Assembly: GCF_019075875.1 (NCBI RefSeq)
Contig: NZ_JAHOOZ010000003.1
Coordinates: 248,001-312,000, forward strand
Direction of reading: 5' to 3'
DNA length: 64,000 bases
Source of the DNA: Novosphingobium sp. G106
Lineage (GTDB): Bacteria > Pseudomonadota > Alphaproteobacteria > Sphingomonadales > Sphingomonadaceae
In this document: one piece after another, positions 55,737 through 63,970 of the stretch
How the letters are laid out: each line of letters begins with the position of its first letter
How positions within the stretch are numbered: the stretch's first letter is position 1
Program-made: the position numbers and the translations under genes
The notes under the pieces: model-generated
Database searches by the model: none
The model's input: only the letters and a program-made list of their open reading frames with translations
What the model was told of the DNA's origin: nothing

Positions 55737-56597
55737 GAACATCGGTTACTAACAATCAACAGTCTGAGTTCGAGAGCCGCGTCGACGTCGAAGTTCGATC
55801 CGGGAATGCAGACCGAAGCACTGGCGCGCGCCTAAAATCCGATTATGCACTATTTAGTGCAGCTCGAGAGCCAGTATGCTGCTTCGCCGTTCAGGAGCGG
55901 GCGGACTTGGCCGATCGCTACACCGCCTTGACGCAAGTGCTCGCGGACCGCGGCTATGGCAGCGGAGCGACGACAGCAGCGACTGCGACTGCGGACGTCG
56001 CGTCCGGCCGCGCGGAGTTCAACAGCCGGGTGGACGCGGCTTTGGCGGCGCGTCGCATCACACGCACTCAAGGAACACGCCTGAAGGCCGATTATGCGGC
56101 TGCAGTTCAGCTCGAATCAAGGCACTTGCGCGATGGCGCAATCACTGCAGCCGAGCGAGATGACCTCGACGCCCGCCTAGACGCACTTGATGCCAAGCTT
56201 GGTGATAGCGGCTCACCAGGCGCGAACTTAACGCCACGAGCACGGCTCGATGCCATTGCACGTACGCTTCCTGCCAGCGGCCTCACTCGCGGGGCAAACG
56301 CCCAGATTCTTGTGGAGCTGGGTGACTTGACGCGCCTCGCGGATGCCTATGCCCGAACTAACACCTCCATCGAGGAGCAAGCGTATCTGAATCGCCGAGT
56401 GGAAGACGTCGAGACGCGCGTGCGGCAACGTCCATGAAGGCGGTCTGTCGGTGTGCCGTTTGATAAGTCCATTTGATTAGGATGCGGCCACGCCACCAGT
56501 CAGCGGTTACTTAACGTCGGACAACGGCCAATTCAGCATCACGTTCAGTGAGCTATGTCAGCTTACCCTTGCAACATCATGAACGAAGGGAATGGAC

Positions 56598-56981
56598 GTG
56601 GCTACTTCAAAAACGATCGTATTCGCGAGCCTGCTCGGGGTGAGTGCCGCCGCCTCCCTACCGTCGGCGGCATTTGCACGCGATCATTGGGGGCACCGCT
56701 ACTCGGAAGAATACTACCAGGATGGCGATTGGCGGGATCATCGGGGCTATCGCGACAGCTATGAGGATCCTCACTACTATCGCGAGCGTCCGCGTTATGT
56801 GAACCGTCCGCGCTATCGCTGCCGCTCCGGCGGCACGACCGGGGCGATCGTCGGTGGCGCCCTGGGCGCGCTGCTTGGCCGCGGTGTCGACCGCAGTGGT
56901 GATCGGGCCGTCGGCACCATTCTCGGAGCCGGTGGCGGGGCGCTTATCGGACGCGAAATTGAGCGCAATAGACATTGCTAA
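56598..56981 (+). CDS. Exported glycine-zipper (2TM) protein
   Basis: This 127-residue protein has a signal peptide (TIVFASLLGVSAAASLPSAA ending AFA), an aromatic, charged segment rich in Tyr, Arg, His and Asp (about residues 30-75), and a C-terminal glycine zipper GGTTGAIVGGALGALLGRGV repeated as GTILGAGGGALIGREIE. This is the RcnB-like/17-kDa-antigen layout common in sphingomonads. I start at GTG 56598 because gaaggga is then seven bases upstream; the ATG at 56592 touches it. The product is likely periplasmic or outer-membrane associated. Confidence 0.7.
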   Translation: MATSKTIVFASLLGVSAAASLPSAAFARDHWGHRYSEEYYQDGDWRDHRGYRDSYEDPHYYRERPRYVNRPRYRCRSGGTTGAIVGGALGALLGRGVDRSGDRAVGTILGAGGGALIGREIERNRHC

Positions 56982-57097
56982 TCAAGGTCTTGTCCGTTCC
57001 ATGAAAATGGTCAGCTGAGCAACGGCCCGGCTGATGTTCGGGGGCGTCGACGGGCAAAGGAACACTATTCTTCCCAAATGGATCTGGGACAAGTTGT

Positions 57098-57418
57098 ATG
57101 CCTGTCGACTTTAGTCCGCGAGCATCAAAAACTGACACGAAACCGGATGTTGCCTTTGCCCGATGGGGAAGCGGCTACGGCCATAGATACGGCCACAGAC
57201 TAGAGCGCACGTTTGGGCGAATAGAACGGGAAATCATCACAGCGGCTGACCGGGGTGAAATTACCTCCAAGGAAGAGTGCAGGCTCCTTCACCAGCTTGC
57301 CGAAATTGATTGTCTGTACGACGGCCTTCGCTCGAAAGCCCTCGGCTACCCTGAACGCAGGGCTATCATACAGCGTCTCCGTCTCATCCGCTCAGATTTA
57401 CCAGGACAGGACACGTAA
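57098..57418 (+). CDS. Small cytosolic protein of unknown function
   Basis: The 106-residue protein has no signal peptide. A Gly/Arg/His-rich start (WGSGYGHRYGHRLERTFGRI) leads into two predicted helices: EREIITAADRGEITSKEECR, then LLHQLAEIDCLYDGLRSKAL, and a basic tail RRAIIQRLRLIRSDL. ggga lies upstream of ATG. The helical-hairpin pattern (AxxxGxIT..E) resembles the repeats of the secreted protein at 53078-56437 (ITxxE, LDxRL), which may mean a distant relation. No family is recognised. Confidence 0.5.
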   Translation: MPVDFSPRASKTDTKPDVAFARWGSGYGHRYGHRLERTFGRIEREIITAADRGEITSKEECRLLHQLAEIDCLYDGLRSKALGYPERRAIIQRLRLIRSDLPGQDT

Positions 57419-57547
57419 AGGCCGCTGCCGGGATTAATCCGTCCAAGGGGCAATAAGTTAAGTTTGGGTTCAGCGGGATTTTGGCCTGTTAACAGCTTAG
57501 CTTCGACTCAGCTCATGAGAAGCCCAGTTCGGAGCGGGAGATGAATC

Positions 57548-57922
57548 ATGCTTACCACAATCAGGAAGTTTGCGCTTGCTTTGGCACTGACCGCTACCAC
57601 ACTGGCCGTCGCCTCTCCGGCCTCGGCGCACGATCGCTATTATCGTCATCATCACGGCAACGACGGTGCAGCGATTGCCATCGGTGCGGGGATAATCGGT
57701 CTGGCTGTTGGCGCAGCCATCGCGTCCAACAATGACCGTCGCTATGACGAGAGATATTATTACTACGATAGCGGTTATTATTATCCTCGCCATCGGAGAT
57801 ATTATTACCGCCGACATTACAACCAATATTACTATGAAGGATACCCGGTATATCGCGATTACAACGGATATGACAATTATTACCAGTATCGCTATAAGAA
57901 TGATGACGACGATGATGATTGA
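57548..57922 (+). CDS. Exported Tyr/Arg/His-rich protein with acidic tail
   Basis: The 124-residue protein has a signal peptide (FALALALTATTLAVASPASA, cleavage AHD) and a short hydrophobic glycine-alanine helix IAIGAGIIGLAVGAAIASNN around residues 43-62. A strikingly tyrosine-rich middle (more than 25 Tyr with Arg and His) precedes a final run of six aspartates. gggag precedes ATG. It shares the general plan of the exported protein at 56598. The acidic tail and aromatic-basic body suggest metal or polyanion binding, which is speculation. Confidence 0.6.
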   Translation: MLTTIRKFALALALTATTLAVASPASAHDRYYRHHHGNDGAAIAIGAGIIGLAVGAAIASNNDRRYDERYYYYDSGYYYPRHRRYYYRRHYNQYYYEGYPVYRDYNGYDNYYQYRYKNDDDDDD

Positions 57923-58299
57923 CCCCCAGCGCCCTCGAAAATCTGCAAGTGCGGTGATTTCGGCGGGTGCCCGACTCATAGAAGTTAAATGATATCCTTC
58001 GAGGGTGTCGGTCAGTGACTGTGCCATCGATGGCCACAATTCGTATTGTTCCGTGTATCGCCGAAGAATGCGAGGTCGCAACATGTCGGGACAGCTGTTA
58101 ACCTGTAGCCTGCGCGCGTCGGCCTGCGCAAAACCCCTGCAGGAGGAGTACATCCGCTCCCGCAGCTTCAGCCTCGGCGGCAATCGCTGGGACACCAAGG
58201 GCATTAAAAAGGGCGGCCATGGCCGACCTGGTCGAAGTTCGATTCTCATTGATGATTCCTCCTGTCGGCGCTACCGCTACTGATACTGCGAACGAGTCG

Positions 58300-58704
58300 C
58301 AGCGCTGGAGCTGGCAATCAGTGCGCTTCCCGATGCGTCTGACTTCGGTCAGCCTGCCGAGCCCCAAATCCCCGGTCTATCAAGTGCGCCTCCGGCGTCC
58401 CGGGGAGTGGCGAATCTGGTCTGGCAGCAGCTTTGTAATGCTCGAAGCGGGAAGCGGCAGGATCCTTTCCACCTACGATGCGGCAAACGGGCCTTTGGCC
58501 AACAGGATACTGGACAGCGCCTTTCCTGTGCACAGCGGGGAGGCCGCCGGGCTTCCCGGACGCATACTGGTAGCTCTCGCAGGCCTGTCTCTGCCCCTCC
58601 TCTATGCCACTGGACTCTGGGCTTGGCTTCGCCGGCGTCGCATCAACAAATCGATCAAGGCCTGCGAGGCATCTAATCCGATCAACACTGGATTTGCGGC
58701 TTAG
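58300..58704 (+). pseudogene. PepSY-type membrane protein, C-terminal fragment
   Basis: The frame encodes SPVYQVRLRRPGEWRIWSGS, then GRILSTYDAANGPLANRILD and SAFPVHSGEAAGLPGRILVA, ending with a membrane helix (LAGLSLPLLYATGLWAWLRR). This is the C-terminal quarter of a PepSY-associated-TM protein, the family often found beside siderophore receptors and thought to act in iron uptake. The first 250 or so residues are missing and an upstream ATG at 58219 adds only unrelated sequence. It converges with an RND fragment. Confidence 0.7.
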
Positions 58705-58744
58705 GATTGTTCGATTGTCAGGTGGGCAATCTCGTGAACATCGG

Positions 58745-59910
58745 TTATCCTTGGCGCGAAAGAGGAACGTAGGTTCGGGATGCGGCTCGGTCTTGCCGAG
58801 TAAGAGCAGCGCCAGCGCCGGAGTGATCGTTACAGCAACTGCCAGCGAGGCGAGCACCGCGAGCAGGAACGACAGCGCAAGCGGCGCGAAGAAAGCGCCC
58901 TGCAAGCCGGTAAGGAAAAGGATCGGGGCGATCGTCAGGGCGAGCAGGTAGGTCGCATAGACGACCGGCGCGCGCACTTCGACCGTAGCGTCAGAAATGA
59001 TCCCCCGACGTCCAGCCGGCGATGCCCCGCGCAGGCGGCGGACGATGTTCTCTACGCCGACCACCGCGTCATCGACCACCACGCCGAGCGCAACGGTTAG
59101 GCCGCCCAGAGTCATGGTGTTGATCGTCTGGTCCATCGCATAGAGCACAATCAGCGCGGCGAGCAGCGACAGCGGGATCGAAACGAAGGCGATCAGCGCG
59201 ACCCTTAGGTTGCGCAGAAAGGCGAACAGTACCAGCCCGATCATGGCCGCGCCAATCAGGAGATCGATCGACATTCCGTGGAGCGCGGTCTCAATGAAGT
59301 TCGCCGGGCGGTGCAACGCCGGGTAGACCCGAATGCCCTGTGCCGCGAACACGGGTTTCATGTCGGCAAGGGTTGCCTCGACCGCGCGGGTCGCTTCGAG
59401 CGTGTTGGCGCCGTATTGGCTCGACAGAGAAACGAGGACGCCGGGCCGCCCCATCACAAGCGCATCGCCGAACTGCGGTCCGGCGGCGAGTGTTACGTCG
59501 GCAAGGTCGCGCAAAGCGATCGAACCGCCGCTGCCGGCCGGGATCAGCGCGGAGCCCAGCGTTGACGCGTCGATCATGCCGTTTGTCGGGCGAACGAGAA
59601 TGCGCTGATTGGCTGTCTCAGTGAAGCCGCCGCCGCGTACCGCGGTCAGCGCAGCGATGGCGTTGGAGACTTCAGCAAGTGAGACTTGGCGGGCAGCAAG
59701 CTCGGCCGGACGAAGTCGCACCTCGAAGCGCGATCCCGCCGAACCATAGACTGTGGCCCCGGCGACGCCTCGTGTCGCCAGAAGGCGCGGGCGCACGGTC
59801 CAGTCGGCGAATGCGCGCAACTGACGTGGATCGAGTTTGTCGCTGACCAAGCCGATCTTGATGAGGTCCATGGTCGAGGAGGTGAGGGGCGAAAGCCTTG
59901 GCGCTGCCAC
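58745..59910 (-). pseudogene. HME-type RND efflux pump, internal fragment
   Basis: About 385 codons encode the middle of a CzcA/CusA-like or related RND pump: LAARQVSLAEVSNAIAALTA in the porter domain, LIGAAMIGLVLFAFLRNLRV as transmembrane segments, and LTVALGVVVDDAVVGVENIV, the helix-4 proton-relay motif with two adjacent aspartates. The N-terminal 150 residues and everything after LALLLLGKTEP are missing. The frame stays open into unrelated sequence. It differs from the intact czcA at 2417, so a second metal-efflux locus once existed nearby. Confidence 0.8.
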
Positions 59911-60170
59911 CCCTGTGGGTAGCGAGCCGGTCGTGCCTGCCAGCGCCTACCCGCTGATGGAACTCAACGTCCTCGGGGTGCGGTTCCCCCTCCTGCACCA
60001 TCCCATCGCCGAAGAACCGGCGAGCAAGGTCAACCACATCGCCATGTCCAGTTCGCTGGGTCCGACGTGCTGAGGGTCGGTGTGTGGTGCAAGGGTGGCT
60101 GGGCCGATTCAAAAGCGTCGCCCCTTCGCTGAACCGCCGATAGCCTGGTACTCGTTGGAGGCCCCGGCCC

Positions 60171-61097
60171 ATGTCTAAGCGACCGCCCGAAGACATCGAC
60201 CCCCAGCGTGAGGACGTAGCTGCCCGGCCGCGCCGTCGTCGGGATCGGGCCAGGCCAGAGCCAAGTGCTTCGCTGCGAGCCGACAAGCCAAAGGCGCTCG
60301 CCCAGGCTCTGAAGCGTCCTTCCGCCCCGGCGATTATGTTCGAGCGCGAGGGTGAAGGCTACATCGCCACGGCCCCGCACAACGACAACGACCTATGGGA
60401 CCTGCAAATCGCGAGGGCATTCGGTACGCGGTCACAGTCCGTGATGCGAGCGTTTCTGATCCAGCTCGAAGCGTTGTGCACCAGGGCATGGGACGATCAG
60501 GACCGGGCCTGGAAGACCAACGAAAGCGAGTTCACCGCGATCCTGTCGATGGTCAACGATCTTCAGCCCCGGAATACCGCGGAGGCGGGCTTGGCCGCGC
60601 AAATCGTGCTTATCCACCTGATGGTGATGAGGCTGGGCAAGCAGGCACTCAACAGCGGCGGGATGATCATGGAGCGGGACGCGGCGCTGACCGGGAAGCT
60701 CGCCCGAACCTACGCCATGCTTATGGAGACCTACCAGGGTCTTCGCGGCAAGCGGCGCACCAGCAAGCAGAACATCACCGTGCGCCATGAAAAGCACGTC
60801 CATCATCATCAACACGTCCACCTGAAAGGGGGTACCTCCGAAAATGAACGCCAGCCCCATGAGCCTACAGCCGCCGCAGTTGGCGAGCGCGCGCAGATGC
60901 AAGGCGACGAACCGCGCGGGCAAGTCCTGCGGTTGCCCGGCAGCAAAGGAAAGTCGGTTTGTAGATCCCATGGAGCCGGCGGCGGTGGTCCGCTCGGTCC
61001 TGCCAACGGCGCCTGGAAGCATGGAGGTCGGTCGAATGACGCGATTGCCCTGCGCCGTGCCGCCTCCCGACTGTTGAAGGAACTGGCCGATGCTTGA
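60171..61097 (+). CDS. Phage-associated-type protein of unknown function (C-terminus frame-fused)
   Basis: ATG 60171 follows ggagg by nine bases. The first 215 residues read as a helical protein: APAIMFEREGEGYIATAPHN, FGTRSQSVMRAFLIQLEALC, EAGLAAQIVLIHLMVMRLGK, TYAMLMETYQGLRGKRRTSK and a His-rich stretch HEKHVHHHQHVHLKGG. Such proteins accompany prophage or mobile-element genes in sphingomonads next to short HGG-motif proteins. From about 60945 the frame runs into what should be the end of the overlapping next gene, because that gene lost one base, so the true C-terminus of this protein is unclear. It resembles terminase-neighbour proteins, with no assigned role. Confidence 0.55.
   Translation: MSKRPPEDIDPQREDVAARPRRRRDRARPEPSASLRADKPKALAQALKRPSAPAIMFEREGEGYIATAPHNDNDLWDLQIARAFGTRSQSVMRAFLIQLEALCTRAWDDQDRAWKTNESEFTAILSMVNDLQPRNTAEAGLAAQIVLIHLMVMRLGKQALNSGGMIMERDAALTGKLARTYAMLMETYQGLRGKRRTSKQNITVRHEKHVHHHQHVHLKGGTSENERQPHEPTAAAVGERAQMQGDEPRGQVLRLPGSKGKSVCRSHGAGGGGPLGPANGAWKHGGRSNDAIALRRAASRLLKELADA
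60844..61097 (+). pseudogene. HGG-motif small protein, one frameshift
   Basis: From ATG 60844 the frame encodes MNASPMSLQPPQLASARRCK and RAGKSCGCPA. One missing base near 60950 leads into GKSVCRSHGAGGGGPLGPAN, then GAWKHGGRSNDAIALRR and LLKELADA. Cysteine spacing (RRCKA, KSCGCPA, KSVCRSHG) and the HGxGGG..GxxNGxxKHG segment are the marks of a short zinc-ribbon-like family found with prophages. The restored length is about 84 residues. It overlaps the previous gene and the next one. Confidence 0.6.
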
Positions 61098-61290
61098 TCC
61101 CTCGGACTATCCGCCCGGCCCGAACGGTATGGCCCAGCTATGCGAAGACCGGATTGCAGAGCTTGAAGCGAAGCGGGCCGCGGCGAAGACGCGCGCCGAG
61201 CGCAAACCGATCAACCGGCAGCTTCACACGGTCAGGCAGCTACTCCGGTTCGCGGTGTCGCGGGCAGGCTATCGAGCGCCCACGAGCTGA
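61090..61290 (+). CDS. Small coiled-coil protein of unknown function
   Basis: The 66-residue protein begins eight bases inside the end of the preceding gene. MLDPSDYPPGPNGMAQLCED is followed by one charged helix, RIAELEAKRAAAKTRAERKP, and INRQLHTVRQLLRFAVSRAG. It is the third member of a tightly packed trio (60171, 60844, 61090), consistent with a phage-type operon. No family is recognised. Confidence 0.5.
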   Translation: MLDPSDYPPGPNGMAQLCEDRIAELEAKRAAAKTRAERKPINRQLHTVRQLLRFAVSRAGYRAPTS

Positions 61291-61296
61291 CAGGAA

Positions 61297-61536
61297 TTAT
61301 GCGAGGCGCGCTGGATCCTCGACAACCTGGGCTTTCACTATAAGCCCGAGCGCGGACCAAATTGGCTTGAAGCGATCACCGTGCGGACCAACGGGCTCGC
61401 ACACCTCGGCCGTTTCACAGAGACCGAGCGTCCTCAAAACATTCAGCGTACCTAACTGGCAGCGATCCGACAAAAGCGCCCGGCGCTGTGCTGGGGTAAG
61501 GCGACCTACTATCCCCTCGACGTGAGCGGTATTCAT
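61297..61536 (-). CDS. Small conserved protein, paralogue of 16043-16399
   Basis: The 79-residue protein MNTAHVEGIVGRLTPAQRRA, LGTLNVLRTLGLCETAEVCE, GDRFKPIWSALGLIVKAQVV, ending EDPARLA, is intact. It pairs with the protein at 16043 over the whole length, and cagggcgcc precedes both start codons. The LTPAQRRAL start and SALGLIVKAQV end suggest two helices around a short beta hairpin, perhaps a minimal DNA-binding fold, but there is no evidence of function. It converges with the phage-type trio, its stop seven bases from theirs. Confidence 0.65.
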   Translation of the reverse strand: MNTAHVEGIVGRLTPAQRRALLSDRCQLGTLNVLRTLGLCETAEVCEPVGPHGDRFKPIWSALGLIVKAQVVEDPARLA

Positions 61537-61868
61537 GAATGGCGCCCTGAAGATTGATCCAAGTTAACGATCATGCCCGAAAAAGAAGGTCCCCGCTTCA
61601 GCGGAGGCAAAGTGCAGGGCCTCAATCGCATCGCACGCGGTTAAGGTGACTGGACCGTAACACACGGGTTTGCCGGGCAATCGTTGGGAATGCGCAATCC
61701 GAAATAGATGTGGCCATGCGTCTAGGCTCCGGATCGGTATTCGGCGTCCCGCCACGACTCCGCATGGAAGGAACCGACTCCGCGTAGTGCAGTTAGACAG
61801 GGGTAAGCCGAACAATGGAGCGGCGACAAGGCTTACGCTAATCTAACAGCGCGCGAGGATTGAACCCA
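61537..61868. other. Stretch with no confident gene
   Basis: The 330 bases hold a minus-strand open frame (61564-61815, ending CDAIEALHFASAEAGTFFFG) that might be a small gene. I recognise no family and no ribosome site. Otherwise nothing is seen. Confidence 0.35.
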
Positions 61869-62111
61869 ATGGCAGCCGAAAGCGCTTCAGAATGTCTGGC
61901 TCGTGCGGGAGCAGAGCGAGCCCTTGCCGAAGCTGCAACCCTTCAAAGGGTGCGTGAACAGCACTTGCGATCTGCCGAGAGGTGGGACGACCTGGCCTCG
62001 GAGTTTAGGGTTCGAGCTGAGGCCCAAGCGCTGATTAGGGAAGGAGATGCGGAGCGGAGAAGTGTGGTGGCAGCCGAACGGGGCAAAAAGGGGGCAGTCA
62101 ACGCATGGTAA
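61869..62111 (+). CDS. Small helical protein of unknown function
   Basis: The 80-residue protein MAAESASECLARAGAERALA, EAATLQRVREQHLRSAERWD, DLASEFRVRAEAQALIREG has three long amphipathic helices. The pattern (LxRA.AERALAEAATLxxVREQHLRSAERW) recurs in short proteins of sphingomonads, where the function is not known. ATG 61869 is used; a TTG three codons earlier is open. It lies before the IS-split Fis-like gene, which reads the other way. Confidence 0.6.
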   Translation: MAAESASECLARAGAERALAEAATLQRVREQHLRSAERWDDLASEFRVRAEAQALIREGDAERRSVVAAERGKKGAVNAW

Positions 62112-62325
62112 CAATGACGGCGGAAGAGCGTTCTGAAGCTGCTCGCAGGGTGCCGAAGAACGATGGCGCAAGGACTGCTAGTCCAACTTTGCCGTTCTGC
62201 TGCCGCATCAATCAGCCAGCAACGCTGCCTCTCTACGATCTCACTTAAGCGGCGGATTGAAATAAGGCGTCAGCCACATGGTCGCTGCTCACCGGTCGAC
62301 GCTTCATGTCCACGTATCGCTCTAG

Positions 62326-63169
62326 GTTGTGTGGACTCTTAGGATTCCCATTTTTGGCAAAGTCTGATTCAAGGCTGTCTTTTGGAGGCGGCTTTGGGTG
62401 TGATGGACCGATTGGTGTTGAGCGATGCGGCGTGGGAGCGGATGGCTCCTTTGATCATCGGACGCCCTGATCAGAAGGGCTCGACCGGCCGGGACAACCG
62501 CATGTTCGTCGAGGCAGTTCTCTGGATCGTGCGGACGGGTTCGCCCTGGCGCGACCTTCCTGAGGTGTTCGGAGACTGGAACAGCGTGTTCCGGCGCTTC
62601 AGCCGATGGAGCGCGAAGGGTGTCTGGTGGCGGATATTCGAGGCGATGTCCGATGATCCGGACTTCGAGTATCTGATCGTAGATTCCACCGTGGTTCGCG
62701 CTCACCAACATGCAGCGGGGGCCAAAAAGGGGTCTGAAGATCAAGCCATCGGCCGTTCCCGCGGCGGCTTGAGCACCAAGATCCACCTTGCGGTTCGCGG
62801 TCTGGGCTGCCCAGTACGGTTTTGCTCTTACCGCCGGTCATCGCGGCGATGTGCCGCAAGCCGCACCGCTGATCGGAGGGCTCCCCGCCAAGGTCGTCAT
62901 GGCCGATACCGCCTACGATGCCGACCACTTCCGTCAGGCCATCGCGGCAAAGGGCGCTGTCGCTGTCATACCCAGTAACCCGTCGCGCGCCCGCAAGCAT
63001 CCACTCGACAAGCATCTCTACGCGCAACGCCATCTCGTCGAATGCTGCTTCAGCAAGCTCAAGCAGTTCCGTCGGGTCGCCACTCGCTTCGAGAAAACCG
63101 CTCGAAACTATCGCGCCGTCGTCACCCTCGCCGCAATCGTCCTATGGCTCAGATAAGTGTCCACACAAC
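62326..63169. mobile_element. IS5-family (IS427-like) element, copy 2
   Basis: The element has the same ends as copy 1: GTTGTGTGG from 62326 and CCACACAAC ending at 63169. CTAG flanks it at 62322-62325 and 63170-63173. The length is 844 bases. It retains the 24 bases missing from copy 1 but has one extra T near 62822 that breaks the transposase. It interrupts the Fis-like gene. Confidence 0.9.
62403..63156 (+). pseudogene. IS427-like transposase, copy 2 (one frameshift)
   Basis: The frame runs MDRLVLSDAAWERMAPLIIG through VDSTVVRAHQHAAGAKKGSE and LSTKIHLAVRGLGCPVRF. One extra T in GTACGGTTTTGC then throws it off. The remaining two thirds of the catalytic core follow in another frame: LTAGHRGDVPQAAPLIGGLP, VVMADTAYDADHFRQAIAAK and RHLVECCFSKLKQFRRVATR, stop at 63156. 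Copy 1 lacks this T but has other lesions, so neither copy encodes the whole protein, while a consensus of the two would. Confidence 0.85.
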
Positions 63170-63598
63170 CTAGCCTGCGAGACAACGTTGACCGGCCGAT
63201 TTTGAGCCGGCGGGCAACCTCGCTCGCATTGCCTTCGTAGCGACGCATTGCATACTCGATAATGTCGGCCTCGATCTCGCGGAACGTTCGAATTTCACCG
63301 TCCGTTCCAAAAATCGAGATAGTTACAACCTCGGTCACCGTCATCGCGCGTCCCTTTTTTCGCGCGCCAAAACCGTCCGGTGGGCTAAAAGTTCCCAGCA
63401 GTTGGTGCTTGTTACAGGTGCACCTTGCTGCCTGGTTGGTTATTCCCAACATCACCAATGCTTAAGACATTTGACGGTCTATGCGCCCGTGCTGTCGTAA
63501 TGATCCAGGCCCCCAAGCCGTTGACCAGATTGGGGCGGCGGCACACATCGATCCATGGGGATAAGTGAGAGACGTTCCGCAGCGCCGTGCCGCGAAGT

Positions 63599-63787
63599 TC
63601 ATTGCGAACGGTTCTCGTTCGACCGGATCACCGCCAGGAGTTGCTTCCTAAGGCTCGGGCTAGCGAGGTGACCAAGGACAGCGCTGTAGCCCTCTCGTAT
63701 CATCACACGCTCGATTTCTTTGACGTTTCGGAATTTGCCGCTCTTCGCCAACTCGAAAGCGCGGGCGACCGGGTGATGAGTTTTCAT
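63599..63787 (-). CDS. Small repeated-family protein (RAFELAKSG type), intact
   Basis: The 62-residue protein MKTHHPVARAFELAKSGKFR, NVKEIERVMIREGYSAVLGH, LASPSLRKQLLAVIRSNENR is the only uninterrupted member of the three-member family in this window (others at 15708-15915 and 41450-42524). A first helix (ARAFELAKSGK), a second (VKEIERVMIREGY) and a third (SLRKQLLAVIR) make a plausible three-helix bundle. The function is unknown. Confidence 0.65.
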   Translation of the reverse strand: MKTHHPVARAFELAKSGKFRNVKEIERVMIREGYSAVLGHLASPSLRKQLLAVIRSNENRSQ

Positions 63788-63970
63788 GGTTCGAGGGTCG
63801 GTGCGATCTTGACGAAGCTCCGCCGAAGCTTGGAGCAGCAGGTTCCTACAAAGCTAATGGCCAGGGTTTCCCCACCGCCGGCCAAGCACTCCCGATTTGC
63901 CCCTGGGAACGCTGTAGGCATGACGGCGCGCGGTCGTGGCATCCTCAGTTGGGAAACCGTGTTAACCTTG

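Larger units (their letters stand above)
53279..55749. mobile_element. IS66-family element, second type
   Basis: The ends read GTAAGCGGAGCC from 53279 and, inward from 55749, GTAACCGATGTT. They start GTAA like most IS66 ends but are only partly complementary to each other. Flanking octamers are CAACAATC (53271-53278) and TAACAATC (55750-55757), a 7-of-8 match to the expected 8-bp duplication. The element carries tnpA, tnpB and tnpC, all intact, and differs from the IS66 at 29875. It interrupts the secreted-protein gene in the same orientation. Confidence 0.8.
53078..56437 (+). pseudogene. Secreted helical-repeat protein split by IS66
   Basis: The 5' part starts at ATG 53078 (aggag upstream). 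Removing one C from the run near 53092 gives a signal peptide MRKTIPLSAEAMITLMALPA with cleavage after TAQ, and one C near 53167 gives GDILGSILGKLFGGGRVGPG and WLSGQTPLN. IS66 then interrupts it. Joining at the AACAATC target restores NNQQSEFESRVDVEVRSG. The 3' part carries two repeats of about 70 residues (RSTGARLKSDYA.., then RITRTQGTRLKADYAAAVQL, ITAAERDDLDARLDALDAKL) and a third, diverged copy to 56437. A further pair of compensating indels lies near 55850-55895. The restored product has about 290 residues, is periplasmic or secreted, and probably forms helical hairpins. I do not recognise the family. Confidence 0.65.
62245..63344 (-). pseudogene. Single-domain Fis-type helix-turn-helix regulator, split by an IS
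   Basis: From ATG 63344 (ggga eight bases upstream) the protein reads MTVTEVVTISIFGTDGEIRT, FREIEADIIEYAMRRYEGNA and SEVARRLKIGRSTLSRR. This is the Fis/NtrC C-terminal DNA-binding fold that sphingomonads carry as a stand-alone protein. An IS427-like element interrupts it. Joining over one CTAG restores LERYVDMKRRPVSSDHVADA and LFQSAA with a stop at 62245, 83 residues in all. With the IS in place the protein would lose the end of its last helix and gain an IS-encoded tail. Confidence 0.78.

Noticed and set aside
41450..63787. Small proteins considered as toxin-antitoxin pairs
   Set aside because: The members are not paired with a second small gene, and none shows RelE, PIN, HEPN, AbrB or similar signatures.
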